A stretch of 64,000 nt of DNA from Batrachochytrium dendrobatidis JAM81 (taxonomy: Eukaryota > Chytridiomycota > Chytridiomycetes > Rhizophydiales), in NCBI RefSeq assembly GCF_000203795.2, contig NW_006281100.1, positions 608,535 to 672,534 on the forward strand. The letters are read 5' to 3'. Shown one piece after another: positions 13,494 through 24,108 of this stretch (positions are counted from its first letter, which is position 1; each line of letters starts with the position of its first letter). The translations under genes were made by a program, and so were the position numbers. The notes under the pieces were generated by a model. The model was given only the letters and a program-made list of their open reading frames with translations. It searched no databases and was not told the origin of the DNA.

Positions 13494-13856
13494 TTCAAGC
13501 CGTATTCACGTAAAATGAAACACTCATATTTATCATGTAGTGATTGCCTCTTGCTTTAGAATAGACAATGTCTAAATATTTGTTGTACTCACTACAAATT
13601 GTCATTCTGGATTCAATAAATACGACATCCATCATGTAATACAGACTATAGTTGTTCCTTCTCATTTGGCACAACCATGCATTGTATGATCACCAAATTC
13701 ATCCATTGCAATCCAAATAAAGTTTGACTGTTCTGATATTGTCCAGTAAATGAACAATCATCTCGAGACCGACTATTTATTACGTATTTTAGTGTTTGTG
13801 GATATAATCTATGTACACAATATTTATTTCCATTTCGTAAATTCACTTTGTATAAC
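13494..13856 (+). repeat. MITE-like repeat family, copy A
   Basis: The left end shows the family terminal sequence (AAGCCGTATTCACGTAAAAT near 13497-13516) and the body has the conserved block 'CATTGTATGATCACCAAATT' (13679 onward) shared with copies B, D and E. The right end (about 13828-13856) is a degenerate inverted terminal repeat. It lies between the RasGEF/PH gene start and the end of the next gene. Orientation is arbitrary and taken as that of copy E. Confidence 0.72.
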
Positions 13857-14087
13857 GCTCTGGAATATATTGCTTGGTTGAGCTTGGCCCTTGTATAGTT
13901 GATTTTGCAGTCTTTGAACGCATGAAACCGGCCTGCTTTGTAGAATTGATTTTTTTATTTGATGATCCTTCTAATTGCTTGAGATCCTTGGTGGGATCTC
14001 TTTCTTGAGATGTTGGGGTTCTAGATATTTAGTTTTGAGGAAACGATTGTGCATTAAATACAGTTGTAAGTAGAACATTCAAGCCTG

Positions 14088-15520
14088 TCAAAATAATGAA
14101 TCAAATCCATACTTTTTGCATTTATCGCCTGCAGTTTTTTGTTTAGCTTGTTTGATTTGCAATGCATCAAGACATTTTTTTCGCTCTAAATCCATATAAT
14201 GTTTACGAGTAGCCTCGTACACCTTTCCAAAGTGCTTTCGTTTAATTTCATCCAAATGCCCAGTTCTATAACCTAGCCGAAGCTCTTTTTCCAGATCCTT
14301 ATCATTGCGTGATTTTGGTAATATATCACTGAACCTATCCAAATCTTTGCTGTGAAAATGTTGCTGATGAAAGTGAAATTTCTCTTGTGGGTAGACAGTA
14401 TAGGACCGAGTGACTGGGAGATCCTTTATAGCAAGACTCTCATTGGAAAGTGTACGTGGCAAATTGTTCTGCATTTGCTTAAGCTCCTGTCGCTTTTCTA
14501 TTCGGGAATGACCAAGGTATCCAGCATGTTTCTCAATGGCTTCAGCTGATCAATTTTTATGATACCAAAAATAAAGGATCGAGTTTAGCAAAGATCAACT
14601 CGTTATTCCAAGACAGAATCTGTAGTAAGAGATACAAATCTGCAACGTCTTTACCATTGGTGTTCTCCAGCACTTTTTTAAATGCTTCTTTTTGACAATA
14701 TGCGCTTTCTAGCAGTCTACATTTCAGAGCATATCGAAAATCCCGTTTCTTTTGATGCTTATAGGCCATCAACTGACTTTGTTTTAAAATTTCTGTTTCT
14801 GCTGATATCTAATTTATGAAATCGATTAGCTCTTCAGTGTACAGCCTGACAAGTTGAAATGAAAATTCTTACTGCAGCATCTTGTTGAGCCAGTCTGTTA
14901 TCTGGTTTTGGCGAGAAAGCTCTCAATCCTGACGCAAATGGCTCGGATACACAACGTCGATGGTGTCGATTTAAACAAGCATTTCTACTAGACGATTCAT
15001 GTTGATAAGAAGCTTCAGTTTGTCTTGATATGGTCGCCAAAGTATTTGACCTGATGACCATTACACCTGAAAATAGGTCTGGTTGATGAGTCTCGAAAGA
15101 CTCGCCACGACCAGAATAGTCCATGAATCCATCGCATTGAGCGTTACGGTTATTAGTCCTTTCACAAGATAGTGCAGCACATTGTGGAGTCCATCGTTCT
15201 ACACGAACTCCAACGCCTTTAGTGGGAGCATTACAGCATATATTCACCCCACGATGCAGATTCGATGATAGTCGAACTGTTGGCTTTTGTGGGAGAGGAA
15301 GCTCAGTTGTGCAAAGTGGTGTTGGTGTTGATAGAATGCGAGAATATTTATGTTTGTTATCTTGGTGAGTTCCTGGTGTAATTCCAAGTATAGATGGAGT
15401 AGCAGCTCTTGATGACGCTGCTGTAACAATAGGCGTGCTATTCATTCGTTCATACACAATACTCGGGATAAGTTGGCTATCTACAAATCTGATGCTGCTT
15501 TCAGGACATGATGAAGCCAT
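14088..15520 (-). CDS. Hypothetical 419-aa protein, disordered N-half and charged helical C-half
   Basis: Three exons fit with intact phases: 15520-14873, 14808-14655 and 14545-14088, giving 420 codons including the stop. The start is the ATG giving MASSCPESSIRFVDSQL. The first 216 residues are Ser/Thr/Pro-rich and probably disordered. Exons 2 and 3 are strongly charged and helical ('ETEILKQSQLMAYKHQKKRD', 'EKHAGYLGHSRIEKRQELKQ', 'RKHYMDLERKKCLDALQIKQ'), and the protein ends KKYGFDSLF. I recognise no catalytic or binding motif. Earlier stop codons in exon 2 disappear once the 109-nt intron 14546-14654 is removed (donor GGTAAAG, acceptor GATCAG). It could be a coiled-coil cytoskeletal protein, but that is a guess. 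Confidence 0.6.
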
Positions 15521-15673
15521 CACGTGTATAGTATGGACAAGTATATACCAGCAATCAGGTTCTGGATGAATGCCTACATATGAATAGTAGCAATAGATGT
15601 AATGGTAAAACAAGCCTGCGTTTATTTTTCATATTTAATGTCTGCCATTAAACGAGATGAGAGAAACGCAATA

Positions 15674-16228
15674 TTATTGCCGATTGGACGTTTTTGGCAC
15701 ATTGTCCACTTCTTTTCTAGCAAATCCCCACTGAATATCTGGTCTCGGTGCACTTTTAGCATTAAGATTATTTGGCTCTGATAGATGACGCAGTTTTGTT
15801 TTTGAGGTACTGGACAGTCGTTGTTCGACAGACTGTAATGGACCGATCGCGCTGGATGATGGGATACTTGCTCGATGATGGAAGTCGGATTGATTCAAAT
15901 GCTTTAGTGATTTTACACTTGACGATCCCAACACGGGTGCAGATATAGGTTGGTATCCATAAGAAATGACACTCCACTTGCCATGACCTTTGAATTCCGG
16001 TGCATGGTCCCTGAAGCAAGTATCAGGCCATCTGGAATCATAATAGGACGAACTCTTTTGTGTGCGTGGATCTGCATCACCAGAGAAACACTCTGGATGG
16101 TAAGCTAATCGAATCTTGCGACCATCACGCACTATAATGTGATCACCAATATGAATATCTTTACGACATTCCCTGCATGTCCATCGGCGTACAGAGTTTC
16201 CCTCGCTTACTGTCCAATATTGTTGCAT
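15674..16228 (-). CDS. Small protein with one LIM/treble-clef-like zinc finger
   Basis: A single-exon frame of 184 residues, start ATG at 16228, stop TAA at 15674-15676. Residues 17-47 contain 'WTCRECRKDIHIGDHIIV' followed by 'YHPECFSG', i.e. C-x2-C-x22-H-x2-C. This spacing falls within the first zinc-binding half of a LIM domain and is shorter than the PARP-type finger (C-x2-C-x28/30-H-x2-C). There is no second half-LIM. Downstream comes 'WPDTCFRDHAPEFKGHGKWS' and a Ser-rich tail. The gene is divergent from the sulfurtransferase with about 200 bp between starts. Zinc binding is likely; the biological role is unknown. Confidence 0.62.
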   Translation of the reverse strand: MQQYWTVSEGNSVRRWTCRECRKDIHIGDHIIVRDGRKIRLAYHPECFSGDADPRTQKSSSYYDSRWPDTCFRDHAPEFKGHGKWSVISYGYQPISAPVLGSSSVKSLKHLNQSDFHHRASIPSSSAIGPLQSVEQRLSSTSKTKLRHLSEPNNLNAKSAPRPDIQWGFARKEVDNVPKTSNRQ

Positions 16229-16430
16229 GACAGATTACAGTCGATTTGGAGCAAAGTATACTTTTAGTAGCGTAAACTATGCAAATAAGAGTTCTTTTGC
16301 GAGTCAAAATCAAAAGTCATGCGTTGGTAGTTGAGATTGAGTTGCGTTCTTTACTCGCTGTCGAGGGCAGATTGATGGAGTCGTTGGACATTTCCTTGTT
16401 GAAATTTCCTTTACCAACAGGACATCTTTG

Positions 16431-18161
16431 ATGCTATCTCGAATTGTCAATCTTGCTTATAAACCCAGCAGTGCTCTGAGTCGTTTGTCTTTCATGCCCA
16501 CTATTCGCAACTTTGATACGCTGGTTTCCACTTCCTGGCTTGCTGAAAACAAGAATAAGGTGGTGATTCTAGATGGCTCTTGGCATATGCCTGCAACTCA
16601 GCGTAACCCACTTGAAGAGTTTCGTCAAAAGCATATCGAGGTATGTGTAAAAGAATTCTTATTTTCAGGCATACAATGGAACACTTGTATTTATCTTGCA
16701 GTAATCCTCATTGATTTTGTTTTGGAAGACAATGGTTAAATATTCATTGTGCTTTTCTATTGGAAATGGACTACTTCAGTAGACGCAATATCCACCATAT
16801 AATACAAACTATTATTTTAAACTGAAATATTCTTGGCACAACTATACATTGTACGATCACCAAATTCATCTATTATAATTCAGATATTGGATTTGACTGT
16901 TGTCAATTAAACTAGCACAAATTCATATTTGCTGTATCCTAAAATCTCGGATACGATCTAGTTCAAGAGAACAATTTCAGGAGTGCAACTTTGCCTTCAT
17001 AGATGTGGGATGTGTTTGAATAGAAATGTAGCCATTTGATCAGTTGATTTATACAGAAATGAGTACACTGTTCAGCAAATTTGACAAAATTGGCTGTTTA
17101 TGTACTTTTTACCCTTATCCAGTGTTCTGTTTTATTTGAATACAGCTGTAAAATACATCAACTTTACTAATGATGTTTGTATTAGAATGCACGATTTTTT
17201 GGCATTGACGATATTTGCGACAAAGCTACCAAACTGCCACATATGCTTCCTCCAGCGATGCAGTTTGATCAGCAAGTTGGTAGGACTAAATGCTGTGCTG
17301 TAATCTAGTTTATGACTGCTTAGGGTTTGAAATGTGGCATTAACCAGTCAACTCTACTCTAAAAAGGTGATCTTGGAATCAGTGCATCAGATCATATTGT
17401 GGTAAGTTGTTGGTTTCGAAATTCCTTTTTGAATAAACTTATCTTGTATAGATATGCGGATGATTTGGACGAAATTTAACACAAGATGCAATGTAGATAT
17501 ATGATACTTCTGGAATTGGATCAGCATGCCGGGTGTATTGGACATTTCGTGCATTTGGGCACAGCAATGTATCTGTGTTGGATGGTGGACTACCAAAATG
17601 GGAGGCAGAAGGGCGTTTGACTGTATCTGGTGATACTGTTGTTGAACCAAAGGTATACAACTCACAGATCAATCCAACTATTGTTGCTAATTTCAAGGAT
17701 ATCCGAACGGCAACAACTGTGCACAATTGTCAAGTGATTGATGCCAGACCAGCTGGACGGTGAGTTTTGAGTGCTATGGGTGTATATCTATATTTTAGAT
17801 GGCAATTCATAGCGGTTTCTAATGTATTGTATTCAACACCAGATATTATGGATCTGATCCTGAGCCTCGCGCAGGACTATCCAGTGGACATATTCCAGAA
17901 TCGCGTAGTCTACCCTTTCCAATGGTGATGGACCCTGTAACCAAAACCTTTTTGGAGCCAGAGAAACTTCGAGAACTATGTGAGCATCGTGGTATCAGCC
18001 TTGATCGACCCATCATCTGTACATGTGGAAGTGGTATCACTGCATCTATTCTCTATCTTGCGTTTGAACGTGCTGGCGTGACTGATCTTTCGGTGTATGA
18101 TGGATCCTGGACAGAATATGCATCGATCCCTGGCGTATTGATTAGCAAAGTTAACATTTAA
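16431..18161 (+). CDS. TUM1: Two-domain sulfurtransferase (mercaptopyruvate/thiosulfate sulfurtransferase)
   Basis: Five exons join in phase: 16431-16640, 17186-17279, 17367-17401, 17497-17759 and 17843-18161, giving 306 aa, normal for the family. The N-terminal rhodanese domain includes 'VSTSWLAENKNKVVILDGSW', 'NARFFGIDDICDKATKLPHM' and 'RVYWTFRAFGHSNVSVLDGG'. The C-terminal domain has 'YYGSDPEPRAGLSSGHIPES' and the active-site loop 'TCGSGITAS' with catalytic Cys. CGSG(V/I)TA is the loop of 3-mercaptopyruvate sulfurtransferase, whereas thiosulfate rhodaneses carry CRKGVTA. The product moves sulfane sulfur from mercaptopyruvate to acceptors, in yeast supporting tRNA thiolation. The first 25 residues are basic, hydroxylated and without acidic residues, so mitochondrial import is possible. 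Intron 1 (545 bp) carries repeat copy B. Confidence 0.9.
16655..17152 (+). repeat. MITE-like repeat family, copy B, inside intron 1 of the sulfurtransferase gene
   Basis: The body shares blocks with copy E: 'GGTTAAATATTCATTGTGCT' (from about 16733), the 'ACATTGTACGATCACCAAAT' block (about 16850), 'TGTATCCTAAAATCTCGGAT' (about 16933) and 'ACTGTTCAGCAAATTTG' (about 17069). The right end, ATTTGAATACAGCTGTAAAA (about 17133-17152), is the reverse complement of the family 5' terminus; the left end is degenerate ('CAATGGAACAC' at about 16674). It fills almost all of the 545-bp intron 16641-17185. Confidence 0.8.
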
Positions 18162-18277
18162 TTCGAGTATTGAATGAATTGTTTCTAGATTGACCACCAG
18201 CTTAGTTGTACTGGTTTGGCCAGCCATGCTTTAACACCATTCAATAATGTTTGAAAATAAAGCCACTCTAGGCGAGT

Positions 18278-19961
18278 TTATTTAGAAGCCAAGGCAGTAA
18301 TATCAGCCGTAGAAGAGATAAGTTTGGGAGTGGGTATCACAACACCTTGAAGTGAATCCAATGCTTCACCATTGTAACTCACTAAAGGACTGATTTCAAG
18401 AATGGGCGTAGCAGAACCCTCAGTTGGTGCAACCTTTCCACCAGCAGCCTCAATAAACCTCACATGCTGTGCCATGATGTCTGCACGAGAAGTATCAGGC
18501 GAGTCACCGTCCTTGCATCCAGGAGCATTCTTTAGTGGCGAGAATTCATCTTTACGAGCAACCTCGAGTACAGCCATACGTTCAGTAAATGGAAGCACGT
18601 CAAAAATGAAAAGCTCAAGCTTAATACCATTAGCACTAGTAGGTGACTGGGCGACACCGGTGGTAAGATCGACATGCTTGATCTTTTTCTTTGCAATATG
18701 GTATTCGAGCTGGTGTTCAAAATGCTCAATACGCTTGAGAAAGTCTAGCGTGTAAAAGTGGTTGGCAATGTTTCCAGCATTGTATACAAGAGTTCCCGAA
18801 GAAGTCCGCTGTTTGGACATTTCAGGGTCAATCTCAGAATACTCGACGACACCAGGCTTGCCATTTCGCAGACAAATGACACCAACCGGCTCTTCGGGTG
18901 ATGATTTGGGAACCACCTTTGCACCACAGTCGGCATTTTTTTCAATGCAAAACCCAATAAAGACAGGGTCGGCAACCTTGACTAGACAGTTGTCAACACA
19001 GTATGCGTGCACGTAGGGAATACCACGTTTTTCGAGATCGGCAATGACACCCTTTTTGCGTAAAGCAGCATAAATGCCACCATTTCCATCAGGGGCAACG
19101 GCAGGAGTGTCCTTGGTTTCCATAAAGATCTTTCCCTCGGGGGTGAAAGCAGGAAGAACACCTTGCTGGAAAAAGAATACGTTTTCCTTTTCCAGACCAA
19201 AGTAGTTCATTTTCTTAAAGTAAGCCTCAGTAGGATCGTGAGTTGGACCCGAAGTCATGATATACCAGGGAATAACGACCTTTTTACCTGCAGAGTATTT
19301 GGCAGCAATCTAGTCATACAAAATAGTAGAGTTTGAAAAGGGGTGAGATAAAGTATAGTGATGGGGAGTTGAGGTTAGATCTTGTACTGTTTTCCGCCCA
19401 TTTGACTGGCGTGATTCATATAGTAAGTGTATAACCAAGATCAAGCGAATCTCGGATAGACTTTACCAGTAAAACCTGCATATTAACTAAGACATGACAC
19501 TATAAACAGATACATACATTCTGCAAGCGCACAATACGCTCACCCTGGAGTTGGAACAAAGACTTTCCAGATGGAAGACCAATATCATAACAGCCTTTAG
19601 GATCGGACGAGCCTAGCCTAGTGCCTTGACCTCCAGCAAGCAAGATAACAGCAACCTTTCCAGCGCCAATCAACTTCAAGCCAGCCTGTTCCCAGCCAGC
19701 AACATTTTGAGGAGAGGTAATAGTCGAGTCAAAGCCGGCGGCAGGCAAGGGGTCGATGGTAGTAGTAGAAGCAGGCGTTGAAGTGATTGCGGTTTTAAAG
19801 ATACCGTTAATACGAGCAACATCCATTGTAGAAAGAGTGTCCAGCAGACGCTTCTGACCATCGACAGACAACGAGTCATAAAAGGTAAAAACATGAGACT
19901 GACCAGCAGCAGAGTACAGTTCACGCAGTGAGTTGATGCAAGTTGGACCAGTTGATGTCAT
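18278..19961 (-). CDS. UAP1: UDP-N-acetylglucosamine pyrophosphorylase
   Basis: Two exons (19961-19518 and 19309-18278) encode 491 aa, the usual length of fungal QRI1/UAP1. The enzyme makes UDP-GlcNAc from GlcNAc-1-phosphate and UTP in the cytosol, the last step before chitin and glycan synthesis. The nucleotide-binding loop is 'LLAGGQGTRLGSSDPKGCYD' (residues ~108-127), followed by 'GLPSGKSLFQLQGERI'. Other family blocks are 'PWYIMTSGPTHDPTEAYF', 'PDGNGGIYAAL', 'YCVDNCLVKVADPVFIGF' and 'LELFIFDVLPF'. One 208-nt intron separates the exons. The gene is transcribed away from the hexokinase gene, with 235 bp between the two start codons. Assignment is secure. Confidence 0.95.
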
Positions 19962-20196
19962 GATAAGATTCTTGGATAGAATTCAAAAAGCGTGTAGATG
20001 AGAGTTTTATAAGTGATTTGAATGAGAATGAGTGAGTGTGAGAATGGGCGAGAGAATGAGTGAGAGAATGAATTCATTCAAGTTTAAATCTTGAATTCAT
20101 TCTTGATAAACTGCTGTGTTGAACCTTTTCAGAATCTTTACTGGTTTGATTCAACCACTTCTGCTGGCATACTTCAAATCTAAAAGGCTTGTCAGC
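19962..20196. promoter_or_regulatory. Shared divergent promoter of UAP1 and hexokinase with GAATGAG repeats and an inverted repeat
   Basis: This region of 235 bp between two start codons holds imperfect tandem units of GAATGAG/GTGAGA type (20019-20071) followed by an inverted repeat: left arm GAATGAATTCATTCAAG at 20066-20082, right arm CTTGAATTCATTC at 20090-20102. The right arm is a 4-nt-deleted reverse complement of the left. Its position between two metabolically linked genes makes it a candidate binding site, but function is inferred. Confidence 0.45.
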
Positions 20197-21882
20197 ATGC
20201 TTCGTGATCTCAAGATTGAAACTTTTCTATTCGGTGTGACTAGCGGTATTGCACTTGCTGCCATTGCCAACTATCTGTTATCTACATACGCCCTGGTCAG
20301 AGGTCCAGTTACTCATGACAATCCATCCATCAGTCTATCGTCTGCTGAAGACTCTACAGACGATACTCCGAACTCTCAAGGCTCCAACGTGTCCAAGACT
20401 CTGGAACAGCTCGAGAGATCTTTGGCTCTTCCCAAACAGAAGCTGCATGAGATTGTCAGGCATTTTATCAAGGAGATGCAACGAGGACTTGCTAGTCCCG
20501 ATCAGACTCTCAAAATGATTCCTTCTTTTGTCGTTAGTCTACCCAAAGGCAACGAAACTGGTATCTTTCTAGCCTTGGATCTGGGCGGAAGCAACTTTCG
20601 AGTCTGTGAAGCTACTTTACAAGGTCCTGCTGTCAGCACACCTGTCTCTTCCAGTGGTGCTGTTCCCGCTCCCAGCCAGATTCGTATGCGCCAACGCAAA
20701 TATGTTGTATCCGAGGAACTCAAAACTGGTATAGGAAGGCATTTGTTTGAATTCATTGCCAACTGCATTGCTGAATTCTTGATTGAAATTGGTATCGATG
20801 CTATCCATCTTCCTGCTGGACAAGAGATTCCGCTCGGATTCACCTTTTCTTTTCCATGCTATCAGACCGCTATAAACAGAGGCAGTCTCATCTATTGGAC
20901 TAAAGGATTTACTGCCACTGGCGTTGAAGGCAGAGATCCTGTCCTTCTTCTTCAAGATGCTCTCCTTCACAAAAAACTCAAGATTCGTGTCGCTGCACTC
21001 GTAAACGACACTGTTGGCACTCTGGTGTCCCATGCATTCCAAGACCCATCAACCTACATTGGTGTCATTCTCGGCACTGGTACCAATGCTGCCTATGTAG
21101 AAAATATCGACCAAATTTTGAAATGGACTGGAGAGCGACCAGCATCTGGAAAAATGGTGATCAATATGGAGTGGGGTGCATTTGATCAAGAAGGTGTTGT
21201 ACTACCTCGTACGGAATACGATATGCTTCTCGATCGTCACTCTTCGTATCCCAAGGCTCATCTGTTTGAAAAAATGGTCTCGGGCATGTATCTTGGTGAG
21301 ATTATGCGATTGATCTTGGTTGACCTTGTTTCAACTGGCGAACTGTTTTCTGGAGTCTCTTCTTCAATTTTGGAAACTGCTTATAGCTTTGACACTGCCA
21401 ACATGTCACGTATTGAACGGTAAGTTGATAACGATATGTGCCAAGACTCGATCCAAAACTTTGGAATGGCTAACTTGATTTTAAATGCTAAACTGATGTT
21501 TTGATCTCAACTTTTTAAATCTAGTGACCATTCCATGGGACTTTCTGATACCAAGCTAGTGCTTGAAGACTTGGTTGGTATTCCCAAAACAACTCCAAAT
21601 GATCGTCGCATTGTCAAACGCGTCGCTGAATTAATTGGCACTCGATCTGCCAGATTGGCTGCTGCTGGTATTGCTGGTATTGTGACCAAAATCAACAAAC
21701 TAGACGATTGTACCGTTGCCATTGATGGTTCTTTATTTTCACAGTATCCCCACTATGCCAATCGCATGCGTGATGCTTTGCGTGAAATTGTTGGTCTTGC
21801 TGCCGAAAACATTGCATTGGTTCAAACTCAGGATGGATCTGGACAAGGAGCTGCTTTAATTGCTGCTCTTGCTGATATATGA
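20197..21882 (+). CDS. Hexokinase with N-terminal membrane segment
   Basis: Two exons (20197-21419 and 21525-21882) encode 526 aa. I chose the ATG at 20197; the open frame reaches further upstream but has no earlier ATG. Residues ~9-36 are a hydrophobic segment ('FLFGVTSGIALAAIANYLLS'), followed by a Ser/Asp-rich linker and the catalytic fold from about residue 75. Hexokinase signatures are clear: phosphate-1 loop 'LALDLGGSNFRV', sugar-binding 'LGFTFSFPCYQTAINRGSLI' with 'WTKGF', catalytic 'VNDTVGTLVSHAF', and 'VILGTGTNAAYVE'. It phosphorylates glucose and related hexoses with ATP. A bitopic N-terminal anchor is unlike the soluble yeast enzymes and recalls plant type-B hexokinases at the outer mitochondrial membrane. 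The enzyme class is secure, the location inferred. Confidence 0.92.
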
Positions 21883-22116
21883 TGGTTTGCTGTCAATTCT
21901 CTTTGTTTCTGACAAACTTATGATTTGATAACATTTTAAATGAATGCTTTGAAACCTCATGCTGTTTTTGAATCGGCTGGAAGCTTATTAAGATGTGGTC
22001 TAGTGTCGGATGTAATACTCGATGGGTATCTAAATTTGCATGCGGCCATCTAGCACAATATGAATTTGAATGTACTATCTAATTATAAAGTAGAATGGGC
22101 TCAATGATTCATTCAA

Positions 22117-23551
22117 CTAGGATTTTGCCAAATGCAACTTGACCTCGGCACAAGGAAATGCTTGTTCAAATACTTTTCGCAATCTAAACAGTCCTTTTCC
22201 CATCACAGTCAGTAAAACATACATGGATTTCATTGTGCTGGCACTGTCAGTTGTCAATCTAGACGAAGCAACAAGCGTTGACCTTCCAAATGCCCAATTC
22301 ACAATCCACACACTTTCGGGTTGCGAATCAGCCAACCTAATAAACCCTTTTACACGATACACTTCATCTTTGCTTAGCCCTTTTAAAAGCATCTCCAGCT
22401 TATTTTGTGTATAGGGAGATACTGAAACAGATGAGGTTCCCAAAGGCATTTCTTGCTGAATGTGAATTAGATCCACCTCGTTTGCGTGATGGTTGATATC
22501 AAAGGGAATACCAGTAGAAAGCGAATCATTTGAAAGAAACAAGTGTGTGTTGAGACCAAATACAAGTGACGGGGAAACTCCTTCTGCTGGAACGTTGACT
22601 TTGGGTGTATCTGTATTGAGTTCATCCACTACATCAATCAGCAGATCCAGTTGTCGTTCAGTCACCTAGACACCAAAACCCATTGCATCACTTTAAGAAT
22701 CCATTATGGAACCCATTATGGAATCCATTTCAAACGCTAACCACTCTACCTGATCGTGCTTGTTGAGAAGAATCAGGTCAGTGTATTGTGCCTGAATTCG
22801 TGCTGTATAAGAAGTATCCTGATACCCAGTAAAATTGACACAATCTATCACGGTAATAATCGCATCAAGTTCGAATCCTTCGTCTGCCATCTCTCGAATC
22901 TGCCATGCAATGGGTGCAGGAAATGCTGATCCAGATGTCTCGATAATAATGCGATCTGGTTTCAGCGTATCTGTAACAACATCAAGCCAACAGTATGAAT
23001 AAAATGAGATCCAATCAAGAATAGTTGGCTTGATTGCAAAGTAGATATTCAAACTACGATTCATGCTGTTCACCTCGAATTTCCAATAAAGCATTCTTCA
23101 TCTGGCCCACAAGAACACAACATATGCATCCATTCGTCATCTCTGTTACTTGAATATTGTTTTCCTTTGCCAACTCGCTATCCACTACAAGTCAAGTTTC
23201 AAAAGGTCAATTGTCCATCACACAGGTGTGGTACTCTAGAACAGTGGACAAGACCAATCACCCTTGACATCCCCAAACTCGTTTTTGAGCAGGGCAACCT
23301 TGAGGTTTGGCGGTAGTTTATTGATCAATGACAGAATAATCGTGGTCTTTCCGGCACCTATGCACAAAGATGAACATTAAACATAGTTGATTCGATGACA
23401 TGAAAATCAGGCTCGCACACTATTCTGGATAATCCTTTTAAAAAACCGTATCCAGTGCAGAGTTGAAAACAGTCCTGCACAACTCACCAAGAAACCCAGT
23501 CAAGACAGTAACTGGAATTGCAGGTTTTGAGGCTTGATGTGCTGATTCCAT
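22117..23551 (-). CDS. CobW/COG0523 GTPase, zinc metallochaperone ZNG1-like
   Basis: The start is the ATG at 23551 (MESAHQASKPAIPVTVLTGF) and the stop is at 22117-22119. Exons 1 and 2 are 23551-23488 and 23357-23262; further exons run to 22750, and the last starts near 22665. The GTP-binding P-loop 'GFLG-AGKTT' is cut by intron 1. Then come 'ALLKNEFGDVKVDSELA', the metal-binding 'TNGCICCVLVGQMKNALLEI' (CxCC), 'DRIIIETSGSAFPAPIAWQI' and the guanine-specificity 'LLNKHDQ' (NKxD). The C-terminal domain has 'YRVKGFIRLA'. The family (CBWD/ZNG1) delivers zinc to methionine aminopeptidase or acts in related metal handling. The His in NKHD replaces the usual Thr/Ala/Ser. A tandem CCATTATGGAA direct repeat near 22704-22735 lies in the last intron, not in the protein. 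Confidence 0.88.
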
Positions 23552-24108
23552 TTCTAAAATGGGCTTGAATAGAATGATTTTATAAAGGAAAGCCCTTGTA
23601 TTTGAAGCTCATCCACTCATTTCCATGCGTATCCACTTATTCACCAGCAAACCATGATCAATATCTCGACCTATTTTATGGTTTCAACACTAGATTTAAA
23701 AACAAGGATTTTATTTATTTTGTAACGACACTCTTCTGAATTGAAAGAATGCAGAAATAGTAGTTATGCAAAAACATTGACGTTATGGTTGATAGCAAAG
23801 CCGATCAGAAAAAATAAATCATAAAGCAATGACGGGATATTATTACCGCAAGGTCGAGATTCTTTAATAAAGCAGCCAATCCACAGCAAAACAGCTCCTA
23901 GATTGGAAGTGTATAAGCTGCAAGATCAACTTGACAACAATACAGAAAAGATGGGCAACATCAAAGAATAAGGTCTATAAGAGAGAAAACAACTTGAAAA
24001 GTGTGCATGCGTCGTGTAGGTAAATTCAAAGTCAATAATGTATGATAAAGGGAAAGCGATTCTTTCCCTGAAGTGTATCAGATAAACTACCATTCTGGAC
24101 GTAAACCA
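23552..24108. other. Intergenic region, no gene seen
   Basis: The 557-bp gap upstream of the CobW gene and downstream of the surface protein gene is AT-rich. I see no coding frame, tRNA or copy of the repeat family in it. Confidence 0.5.

Noticed and set aside
13646..13846. Minus-strand 66-codon frame between genes.
   Set aside because: It lies entirely in repeat copy A and is not preserved in the other copies.
14546..14580. A 20-nt intron GTATCATAAAAATTGATCAG to repair the frame of the 419-aa gene.
   Set aside because: It is too short for splicing and gives the wrong frame; the 109-nt intron 14546-14654 restores the frame cleanly.
22693..22740. Tandem CCATTATGGAA units read as a repeated EMDSIMGSIMDS peptide in the CobW protein.
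   Set aside because: The CobW alignment (NKHDQ|VTERQLDLL) needs a splice at 22750, placing the repeats in an intron.
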